Shown: piece by piece, positions 57,624 to 64,000 of the stretch
Layout: each line of letters opens with the position of its first letter
Numbering within the stretch: position 1 is the stretch's first letter
NCBI GenBank assembly: GCA_018660265.1
Contig: JABJKS010000103.1
Coordinates: 49,498 to 113,497 of the forward strand
DNA from: Rhodospirillaceae bacterium
GTDB taxonomy: Bacteria; Pseudomonadota; Alphaproteobacteria; GCA-2731375
Length of the DNA: 64,000 nucleotides
Direction: 5' to 3'
Made by a program: the position numbers and the translations under genes
The notes under the pieces: model-generated
The model's input: the letters and a program-made list of their open reading frames with translations, nothing else
Databases searched by the model: none
Told to the model about the DNA's origin: nothing

Positions 57624-58409
57624 ATGCCGGAAAAAACCGAACTGAGCGCGCGGCAACAAGCAATCAAGGCCGACTTCATCGAAAATCGCGGCTACTGGGC
57701 CGAAATCATGGAACAGATCCTGACCCTGAGTCCAGATTATTTTGAGGCTTATACGAACATATCATCGGTGCCGTGGAAACACGGGGTATTGGAGCCGAAG
57801 GTGAAGGAGTTCATGTATATCGCCATCGATGCCTCGACCACCCATCTCTATAGCATGGGCACCCGTATCCATATGCAGAACGCCCTGCGCCAAGGTGCGA
57901 CGGAGGAGGAGATATTTGAGGTGCTGGCGTTGACCTCCGGCCTGGGCATTCATTCCTGTACTGTCGGCGTGCCCATCCTGATGGAGGAACTGGCCTCTGC
58001 CGGGATGCTGGAAGAGGTGCCCCCGAATGAATCTCTCGATGCGCGGCAATTGGCGCTGAAGGAAACATTCACCAAAAACCGCGGCTATTGGGCACCATTC
58101 CTGGATGGGCTGTTGCAACTAAGCCCGGAGTTTTTCGAAGCATTCCTAGATATCTCGTCCGTGCCCTGGATCTCCGGGCCGCTGGAGCCAAAGGTGAAGG
58201 AATTCGTCTATATCGCCATCGATGCAGCGACGACGCACCTATATGAACCCGGCCTGCGGCAACACATCAAAAACGCCATTGGTCATGGGGCGAGCAAGGA
58301 GGAATTGATGGAGGTGCTGCAGCTGGCCACCGCGATCGGGGTGCATACGATGACCGACAGCGTACCGATCCTTGTGCAAGAGGCGGCAGCGCAAAAGAAA
58401 TCGGCGTAA
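57624..58409 (+). CDS. Tandem carboxymuconolactone-decarboxylase-like protein
   Basis: A 261-residue protein from the ATG at 57624, preceded by GGGAGAGAG. Two clearly duplicated halves are visible: NRGYWAEIMEQILTLSPDYFEAY with LEPKVKEFMYIAIDASTTHLY, and NRGYWAPFLDGLLQLSPEFFEAF with LEPKVKEFVYIAIDAATTHLY. Each half is one CMD helical repeat. The cysteine pair of AhpD-type proteins is replaced by TTHLY, so disulfide reductase activity is unlikely; a decarboxylase or binding role remains possible. It is divergent from the catabolic run and shares its regulatory region. Confidence 0.8.
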   Translation: MPEKTELSARQQAIKADFIENRGYWAEIMEQILTLSPDYFEAYTNISSVPWKHGVLEPKVKEFMYIAIDASTTHLYSMGTRIHMQNALRQGATEEEIFEVLALTSGLGIHSCTVGVPILMEELASAGMLEEVPPNESLDARQLALKETFTKNRGYWAPFLDGLLQLSPEFFEAFLDISSVPWISGPLEPKVKEFVYIAIDAATTHLYEPGLRQHIKNAIGHGASKEELMEVLQLATAIGVHTMTDSVPILVQEAAAQKKSA

Positions 58410-58410
58410 T

Positions 58411-58992
58411 CTAACGCCCCATGGTGAAGAATTCTTCATTTGCGCGCATGGAGGTGAAGCTGGCCATGCGGTTGGAGAGGCCGAAAAAGCCGGTGATGGC
58501 GGTAATGTCCCAGATATCGTCGTCGGATAAGCCATGTCCGTGCAAAGTTTCGAAATCGCTATCGCAGATGGATTTGCTGTCGTTGGAGACTTTCAGGGCA
58601 AAATCCAGCATGGCCATCTGTCGCGGCGAGATATCAGCCTTGCGATAGTTGATGGCAACCTGATCGGCCAGCAGGGGATTGCGGGCCCTGATCCGCAGAA
58701 TAGCACCGTGGGCCACAACGCAATATTGGCAGCCGTTATCGGCGGATGTGGCGACCACGATCATCTCCCGGTCCGCTTTGCTGATACCGCTGTCCTTTTC
58801 CATCAGGATATCGTGATAGGCAAAAAAGGCGCGAAACTCATCCGGGCGATGGGCCAGGGCCAGAAACACGTTGGGGACAAAGCCGATCTTCTCCTGGATC
58901 GCCAGGGCCTTTGCCTTGATGTCTTCAGGCAGTTCATCAACGGTGGGGGTGGGATAGCGGCTGATGGGGGGTTTCGCGGCATCGGTCATCAT
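58411..58992 (-). CDS. CMD/AhpD-family peroxidase-related protein
   Basis: A 193-residue AhpD-like protein. The redox pair is present in DNGCQYCVVAHGAIL (CXXC with His three residues later), and the helical core continues with AMLDFALKVS and DIWDITAITGFFGLSNRMA. It resembles the uncharacterised peroxidase-related family. It may reduce peroxides made by nearby flavoproteins. It converges with the tandem CMD gene one base away. Confidence 0.86.
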   Translation of the reverse strand: MMTDAAKPPISRYPTPTVDELPEDIKAKALAIQEKIGFVPNVFLALAHRPDEFRAFFAYHDILMEKDSGISKADREMIVVATSADNGCQYCVVAHGAILRIRARNPLLADQVAINYRKADISPRQMAMLDFALKVSNDSKSICDSDFETLHGHGLSDDDIWDITAITGFFGLSNRMASFTSMRANEEFFTMGR

Positions 58993-59106
58993 TGTGATCC
59001 TTCAAATGTGTTTCTTCGCAAGACATCCCAGATCAGACCGATTTCGTCCATAGCTCCTTTTGCCGCACCCAGGGTCCGACTTAGGGCCAGGAGACAGAAG
59101 GGCCCT

Positions 59107-60225
59107 TCACTCTGCTGCCGCTTGATCTCCCATCCCTGGTGATGGAACCGGCAGAGGAACGTCGCAAATATCACCAATGGGTTTGCCAAAATGAGTTTCG
59201 ATCATCGGCACGACCTTTGTGGCGAACTGTTCCATGGAGTTGATAACGGCTGAGCTGGGCAGATCGCCGACGGCGAAGTACAGGCTCATATGCCTTGGCC
59301 CATACATCTCTATCTCCTGGCAAAGGCGTTCAGCGACCGCTTCGGCATTACCTACGACGACATTCTGGGCAATTTGATCAATGTCGGGTTCATCAGGAAA
59401 CGGCGTTTCATCGACCATGTAGTCATCCACCATGACTTCCCGCCGGTGACGCAACGCCATGGCAATGCGTTTTTGATAGCGGGCCCCGTCAACATAACGG
59501 TCGATAATGGATTGCTGATCAGAGATACAGACAAACCGCAGGACGCCTATGGGGGCCGTCGCGGGGTCCTTGCCCTCCGCCACATAGCATTCCTCAATCT
59601 GCTGCCGCATACGCTGAATACGATCCGGGCCATCGATCCCGCCCGAGATAAAGGGGATATAGCCGTCCCGGGCACAGCGCCGGTGGCTGTTGGGATCGGC
59701 ACCGGCAAGCCAGATCGGCGGGCGCGGGGTTTGCACCGGGCGCACATTGATGGCGGTCTGCAACTGTTCGAAAAATTCGCCCTTGTAGCTGAAGTGCGCC
59801 TGACGCAGGCCTAGTTCGATCATGTCCAGCATTTCGTTGAAGACGACCTTGTTCTGGGAAATATCCGCGCCCAGGCGTTCAAACTCGTAATGCTGATAAC
59901 CGCTGCCGACACCCACGTCGAGGCGACCGCCCGATAGCGCATCGACCAGGGCAATTTCCGCTATCACCCGGGCCGGTTCATGCAGGGGCAGGATCAGGAC
60001 CGCGCTGCCAACCCGGATCCGCGAGGTTATGGCGGCTGCCTGGGTACACAGGATCATGGGCGACGGGCACAGGGAATAGTTGGAAAAATGATGTTCGGCG
60101 TACCAAACCCGGCTGTAGTCCAGCTCCTCCGCCAAGCGGGTATGCTCCAACGCCTCGGCAATGACCTGATGCGGCGATGTCGCCCGGTCGCGATGCTGCA
60201 ACAAATTGAAAACACCGAAATCCAT
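59107..60225 (-). CDS. LLM class flavin-dependent oxidoreductase
   Basis: A 372-residue luciferase-like protein from the ATG at 60225 (MDFGVFNLLQHRD), preceded by GAGG. Motifs include RVWYAEHHFSNYSLCPSP, SAVLILPLHEPARVIAEIA and LDVGVGSGYQHYEFERLG. It likely uses reduced flavin and oxygen to oxidise an organic substrate. It diverges from the NMT1-like gene over a 250-bp gap in which no other gene was seen. It is only distantly similar to the LLM protein at 12704-13837. Confidence 0.88.
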   Translation of the reverse strand: MDFGVFNLLQHRDRATSPHQVIAEALEHTRLAEELDYSRVWYAEHHFSNYSLCPSPMILCTQAAAITSRIRVGSAVLILPLHEPARVIAEIALVDALSGGRLDVGVGSGYQHYEFERLGADISQNKVVFNEMLDMIELGLRQAHFSYKGEFFEQLQTAINVRPVQTPRPPIWLAGADPNSHRRCARDGYIPFISGGIDGPDRIQRMRQQIEECYVAEGKDPATAPIGVLRFVCISDQQSIIDRYVDGARYQKRIAMALRHRREVMVDDYMVDETPFPDEPDIDQIAQNVVVGNAEAVAERLCQEIEMYGPRHMSLYFAVGDLPSSAVINSMEQFATKVVPMIETHFGKPIGDICDVPLPVPSPGMGDQAAAE

Positions 60226-60476
60226 GAAGATCCTCGCTTTCCTCTGATCCGACAAAATGTGCCGACCAGCCTAGCGCGCATAACACGCCATTCCAATCAG
60301 CTTTATAAACGATCAAGTTCCCGTCCCGTAACCGCCCACAAGGTTTCACGCCCGGCCCAACCCACCGAATGGCGTCAAATTCTAGACATAACCTGTTGAT
60401 TGTGGTGCTATCGCCATTCGCGCGAACAGAAATCTGTGATGGCGCATCTATTGATTGAGACGTTGGAAGAGGCCCC

Positions 60477-61400
60477 ATGGCCAAGCCACTTACTTTGTTC
60501 GAACCCTTCCGTGCCGTGTTCTACACGCCGTTTTATGCCGCCCATGCCCTCGATGCCTATGGGGCGGAAGGCGTTGATGTTCAACTGGTGACGGCGGGGG
60601 CCGAGGCCACGGTCGGCGGCCTAATCGACGGCTCTACAGATGTCGCCTGGGGCGGGCCCATGCGCATTCAGAATACCTATGACCTACAGCCTGACTGCGA
60701 CATCGTCAGTTTTTGCGAGGTCGTCACCCGCGATCCGTTCTTCATTGTCGGACGCGACCCCCGGCCAGATTTTCAAATGTCGGACATGATTGGTGCCAAA
60801 TTTGGCTCGGTGGCGGAGGTCAATACACCATGGCTGTGCCTGCAAGAGGATCTGCGCCGCGCCGGATTGAACCCCGATCAGGTCAGCCGGGTTGAAGGTC
60901 ATACCATGGCGGAAAACGCTGCCGCCTTGCGCGCGGGCGATCTGGATGTCATCCAGATTTTCCAACCCTTTGTGGAACAACTTGTCGCCGACGGTGTGGG
61001 CCACATCTGGTACGCCGCCGCGGCCCGAGGTGCGACCAGCTATACGACCCTCAGCGCCCTTAGGAACACATTGCAAAGCGAGCGGGACAAATTGGGGCGG
61101 ATGACACGCGCCTTGTACCGCTGCCAAAAATGGTTGCACAGCACAGAGCCTGCGACCATCGCCGCTGCAATCGCGGAATTTTTTCCTGATTTGCCCCAGG
61201 GTACCCTGGCCACCTGCATCAAACGCTATAAGGCGCTGGGTTTATGGGGTGTGAACCCTATTCTGCCCCGGGATGGTTTCGACCGCCTGCAGGCCAGCGG
61301 CCTGTCCGGTGGGCTGTTCAAGACCGGCGCATCGTATGAAGCTTGCGTCGATACCTCCCTGGCACGGGAAGCCATAAAGGCCGATCCGCCATCTATGTGA
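60477..61400 (+). CDS. NMT1/THI5-like protein (ABC substrate-binding fold) without signal peptide
   Basis: A 307-residue periplasmic-binding-fold protein, MAKPLTLFEPFRAVFYTPFY at its start. The core AHALDAYGAEGVDVQLVTAG and GSTDVAWGGPMRIQ matches the NMT1/THI5-like family, which covers pyrimidine- or nitrate/sulfonate-type binding proteins. No signal peptide or lipobox precedes the fold and no permease or ATPase gene is adjacent, so it may be cytosolic. GAGG lies upstream of the ATG. Its function is unknown. Confidence 0.72.
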   Translation: MAKPLTLFEPFRAVFYTPFYAAHALDAYGAEGVDVQLVTAGAEATVGGLIDGSTDVAWGGPMRIQNTYDLQPDCDIVSFCEVVTRDPFFIVGRDPRPDFQMSDMIGAKFGSVAEVNTPWLCLQEDLRRAGLNPDQVSRVEGHTMAENAAALRAGDLDVIQIFQPFVEQLVADGVGHIWYAAAARGATSYTTLSALRNTLQSERDKLGRMTRALYRCQKWLHSTEPATIAAAIAEFFPDLPQGTLATCIKRYKALGLWGVNPILPRDGFDRLQASGLSGGLFKTGASYEACVDTSLAREAIKADPPSM

Positions 61401-61438
61401 TTGGGTCCATGTGATTGGGTCCATGTAAATATGGTGCC

Positions 61439-62374
61439 TTATTCCTGAACGGTGCGTTGTGGCCGCAGGTCATAGCCCAGGCGCGGAAAATGCACCACCA
61501 TCCGTCCAACGTGGGGGTCATCCCGCTGCAACGCGATTTCATTGCTATCGATGAAGACCAGCTCCCCCTCCACAGGGTCACGGCCATAGTCTTCGGCCCG
61601 AATACGCACCATTGCGCCCAAGGGCGGATCTTCATCGAAGCGATTGGATTTCCTTGATCCTTCAGGCATCGCGTCGGCAGCCACGCGAAGGGCCTCCGGG
61701 CCGGAAAGCGGCGTTGGCTTGCCGTGACCGAAGGCACGCACACGGCCCATCCATTCGTTGATCCGCTTATAGGGCGCGATTTCCGGCAGCAATAACGGCG
61801 TGCGCGCCGTAAAAAACCAAAGCGCGTGATAAACCGCCAAATCCGCCATGCTCGGGCTGTTCCCGGCGATCCACGTCCGGCCATCGGCAAACATCGCCTC
61901 GACGGTTGGCAGTTGCACGCGGACCAGCGGCGCATTCCGGGCCACCGCCCGGCGCATGGTGTCGGCACTGGGCGGGGGCAGGCCGCGCATGATCGATCGA
62001 TCCGCCTGCAAACCCTCCGGCAGATGTTCCAGGTTCGAGCCTGAGACATAAAGAGATATGGGTCGGAACAGACGGTTTTCCGCCCAAAAGGTGATGCCAT
62101 CGGCAATGGCCGCCAGGTCGGTAGGAAACAGCGTCGGGGTGGGAAAGCGCCGCTCCAACTCACGCACAATAAGGGCCGTGTCGCAATAAATATCAGCCCC
62201 AATTTGCAGCACCGGCGTGCGCCGATAACCGCCTGTCAACGGCGTCAGATCAGGTTTTGGCGCAATCGGCGGAATAATCACGGAACGCCAAGCCAACCCC
62301 TTGTATCCCAGCGCCAGGCGCACCTTCTCGGAATAATTGGAAAAGTCATAGTGATGCAGGATTAACTGGATCAT
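61439..62374 (-). CDS. Glutathione S-transferase family protein with C-terminal extension
   Basis: About 311 residues from the ATG at 62374 (MIQLILHHYDFSNYSEKV), with AGGT six bases upstream; a GTG at 62389 is possible. The thioredoxin-like N-domain has SEKVRLALGYKGL and RRTPVLQIGADIYCDTALIV, and the GST helical domain WIAGNSPSMADLAVYHALW. About 90 extra residues (VRIRAEDYGRDPVEGELVFI and onward) follow. It may detoxify an electrophile. The preceding NMT1-like gene converges with it. Confidence 0.87.
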   Translation of the reverse strand: MIQLILHHYDFSNYSEKVRLALGYKGLAWRSVIIPPIAPKPDLTPLTGGYRRTPVLQIGADIYCDTALIVRELERRFPTPTLFPTDLAAIADGITFWAENRLFRPISLYVSGSNLEHLPEGLQADRSIMRGLPPPSADTMRRAVARNAPLVRVQLPTVEAMFADGRTWIAGNSPSMADLAVYHALWFFTARTPLLLPEIAPYKRINEWMGRVRAFGHGKPTPLSGPEALRVAADAMPEGSRKSNRFDEDPPLGAMVRIRAEDYGRDPVEGELVFIDSNEIALQRDDPHVGRMVVHFPRLGYDLRPQRTVQE

Positions 62375-62580
62375 ATCGGTACCTATCACATGTCCGCAAA
62401 TATTGGATGCCGGGTCGTCAAATCAAGCAATAGGAGAAGTGGTGCGCCTGGGCAGCGTAACACAAAACCGAATTGAGAACTGATCTCATCATCACCATCG
62501 TACGATTGATCAACGCTTTACTGTAAACCGCATAGCGCGCATACTTTGGAGAACTGTCTCGGATTTTTTTATGGTGCCCC

Positions 62581-63303
62581 GTGTATTGGCTCGCGCGCTT
62601 CCTAACTCGATTTTCAAAGACTTGGATGCAAGTCACCAAAGACCAAGCTGAAAAAAGCAGGTATTTTGGCTTTCGTGGCTGGCTTCTCTTTTTTTATATC
62701 TCAAGCGGGGTCTTCGGCACCATAACCAGCGGCATGAATGTGATCTTCCCCTCGAGTTCAAACAACCTCGATTACTTTGGTGGGGACGAGACTGTAAGCC
62801 GCGTGGTTCATCTAATTTATGTGCTTACGACAATCCCTTTCCTAATTCTGGCACCAATAAAGCATCGTTGGGCCCCCAAGCTGTGGCTTTTCAGCATTTG
62901 GACCAATTGGATTGTGTTTGCTATTGCGTTGGATATGCCAGCCCGCAATAGTTTCGCCTTCATCCTGATTGTTCTTGGTCTCGTATCCGTATTGTTGATG
63001 ACATGGTATATTCTAGCGTCGAAACGCATCAATGCCACGTATCGCCACAAAATCAGACCCGACAAGGAAGCCGTTAGCGACGCTCCTGGGGTCAAAGGCG
63101 AAAACGGGCAAATCTTGAAAGCGCGACAGCCTCGGCGTTGGGTTCTCTATGCGGTCGGTGTGCCTTTGAGCATTGTCGCAATCGCTCGGCAAAATGACTC
63201 CATCGCTATTGCCGACTACCTCGAAACAGTACGGCGAAAAAGGGGTTTGCTGGTCCGACCGCCGGCAAACTTAAAGTTACGCGATTGTCTCGCTTCCAAA
63301 TGA
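62581..63303 (+). CDS. Uncharacterised membrane protein (possibly DUF2569-like)
   Basis: A 240-residue protein from a GTG at 62581; an ATG at 62626 (MQVTKDQAEKSRY) is an alternative. The membrane part begins FGFRGWLLFFYISSGVFG and shows about four hydrophobic segments (VVHLIYVLTTIPFLIL, LWLFSIWTNWIVFAIAL, FAFILIVLGLVSVLLMTWYI), then a basic cytosolic tail. FRGWLLFF is reminiscent of DUF2569 proteins. Base composition is lower in GC than upstream genes. No function can be assigned. Confidence 0.5.
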   Translation: MYWLARFLTRFSKTWMQVTKDQAEKSRYFGFRGWLLFFYISSGVFGTITSGMNVIFPSSSNNLDYFGGDETVSRVVHLIYVLTTIPFLILAPIKHRWAPKLWLFSIWTNWIVFAIALDMPARNSFAFILIVLGLVSVLLMTWYILASKRINATYRHKIRPDKEAVSDAPGVKGENGQILKARQPRRWVLYAVGVPLSIVAIARQNDSIAIADYLETVRRKRGLLVRPPANLKLRDCLASK

Positions 63304-63403
63304 TGTCTAAGTCATCAGTAAATATAGAAATAAAAACAAAGGCTAATCTTTTCTGCAATTCGTTGGCCTAGACTGCTGCAAATGCGCCGCTCACACTTTG
63401 TCT

Positions 63404-63712
63404 CTAACCACTTACTCGGTACTGATCGAGCTCCGAACCATCAGCGGCTCCGGTTCCAAGTGCTCTCCAGCCTAGTTCATTTTTGCTCTTATTCTCTTTC
63501 AGCGCTGCAACCAGTGTAACGGTTTCGCCGTCGCTGAATTTTTCCGCAATATTCGACGGCACAAATACATCGTCAACAAAACCAAATCCATTTGGATTGA
63601 GATTTATGGAGCCATGCACTTTTTTACACCACCGCGTCTCTTTAAATTCCGTCGTTTCGTAGTGATGTACATTTTTTCGATCCCGAAGCCGAAACTCAAG
63701 CGGAAACCTCAA
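63404..63712 (-). CDS. Small orphan protein with cold-shock-like OB fold
   Basis: A 102-residue frame from a TTG at 63712; an in-frame TGA lies just upstream. The middle part, HGSINLNPNGFGFVDDVFVP, resembles the GxGFGFV...VFVP pattern of cold-shock or RNase R CSD domains, followed by SDGETVTLVAALKENK. It may bind RNA or be a remnant of a longer gene. No typical ribosome binding site is obvious. Composition is AT-richer than the main chromosome part. Confidence 0.4.
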   Translation of the reverse strand: MRFPLEFRLRDRKNVHHYETTEFKETRWCKKVHGSINLNPNGFGFVDDVFVPSNIAEKFSDGETVTLVAALKENKSKNELGWRALGTGAADGSELDQYRVSG

Positions 63713-63721
63713 TAGCGATCA

Positions 63722-63871
63722 GTGGCATGGCGCAAGCTGGCAGCAAAACAGGTCAGCAGAGCCGTTCAAAAATATCAAACATGGCGCAAACGGAAATGCG
63801 CCGACGGAAAACCTGATCGCCACATCGTCGTATTTCACAGGGATTGGGTTGCAATGGTGAAAGAGGAATAA
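63722..63871 (+). CDS. Possible short basic protein or gene remnant
   Basis: A 49-codon frame from a GTG at 63722 reads VAWRKLAAKQVSRAVQKYQT and ends HRDWVAMVKEE. It is rich in Lys and Arg and has no recognised domain. A TAG lies in frame just upstream. It could equally be the 3' end of a decayed gene. Confidence 0.2.
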   Translation: MAWRKLAAKQVSRAVQKYQTWRKRKCADGKPDRHIVVFHRDWVAMVKEE

Positions 63872-64000
63872 ACCTGCTAAAGCCATACATAGTAACGCTA
63901 AGCTGGCGGGCTCAGTTAAGGAAATAGACAGCGATATGGTAACGGTATTCCAGTGGTTTTTCAGGCATGATCACCAGGTTGGGGGTAGTAGTCAAAATTC
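63872..64000. other. Non-coding or partial tail of window
   Basis: No complete gene is seen. On the minus strand a frame entering from the edge ends NFDYYPQPGDHA near 63967, which could be the C-terminus of a gene beginning beyond the window, but a dozen residues are too few to judge. Confidence 0.4.

Noticed and set aside
62418..62639. 73-codon minus-strand frame before the membrane protein
   Set aside because: Overlaps the likely start of the 62581 gene and has no recognisable features or ribosome binding site.

Overview
The window is chromosomal DNA from an alphaproteobacterium, most likely Rhodospirillales-like. The evidence is the high GC content over most of its length, ahcY followed by a DivL-type pseudokinase (tyrosine in place of the phospho-accepting histidine) and then tsaE and amgK, the dapF-mtaB-ftsY run, dnaN-recF-gyrB without an adjacent dnaA, and many translationally coupled ATGA/TTGA gene junctions. 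The species cannot be read from the sequence. No rRNA, tRNA, CRISPR array or complete insertion sequence was seen.

Layout. 1-6042: surface polysaccharide genes, with a truncated ABC exporter on the minus strand diverging from sulfotransferase, asparagine synthase, glycosyltransferase and O-antigen ligase/polymerase genes. 6217-12693: ahcY, divL, tsaE, amgK and a convergent GT87 mannosyltransferase-like gene. 12704-15491: a small catabolic group on the minus strand (luciferase-like oxidoreductase, mandelate-racemase-type enolase superfamily enzyme, RidA). 15633-19628: dapF-mtaB-ftsY and an OmpR-type response regulator. 19663-34379: minus-strand core genes (ppdK, glyS, glyQ, a small membrane zinc-ribbon protein, a GMC oxidoreductase, a class A PBP, gyrB, recF, dnaN). 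34689-36525: a DapA-like aldolase and two hotdog thioesterases. 36638-44774: plus-strand genes (TAXI binding protein, leucyl aminopeptidase, MarR, NlpC/P60, then methyltransferase, 2OG oxygenase, MFS exporter and M20 amidohydrolase).

44785-57418 is the most interesting stretch: eleven genes on the minus strand that look like one acyl-CoA catabolic unit. In transcription order they are an SDR, an IclR regulator, an acyl-CoA dehydrogenase, a thiolase-like protein without the nucleophilic cysteine, its DUF35 partner, a MaoC hydratase, a CitE-like CoA-ester lyase, an enoyl-CoA hydratase/isomerase, both subunits of a biotin-dependent acyl-CoA carboxylase, and a lone molybdenum hydroxylase large subunit. 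The thiolase-like/DUF35 pair resembles the Ltp2/ChsH2 retro-aldolase of steroid side-chain degradation. With a carboxylase and an IVD-like dehydrogenase this suggests breakdown of a branched or isoprenoid acyl chain by an unassigned route. Three palindromes lie between this unit and a divergent tandem carboxymuconolactone-decarboxylase-like gene, followed by an AhpD-like peroxidase-related gene, a second luciferase-like oxidoreductase, a leaderless NMT1/THI5-like protein and a GST-like gene.

62400-64000 is visibly lower in GC (about half in the lines counted) and holds poorly recognisable genes; it is probably the edge of an accessory segment. Two copies of a roughly 100-bp palindromic repeat lie in inverted orientation at 22364-22464 and 34531-34632.
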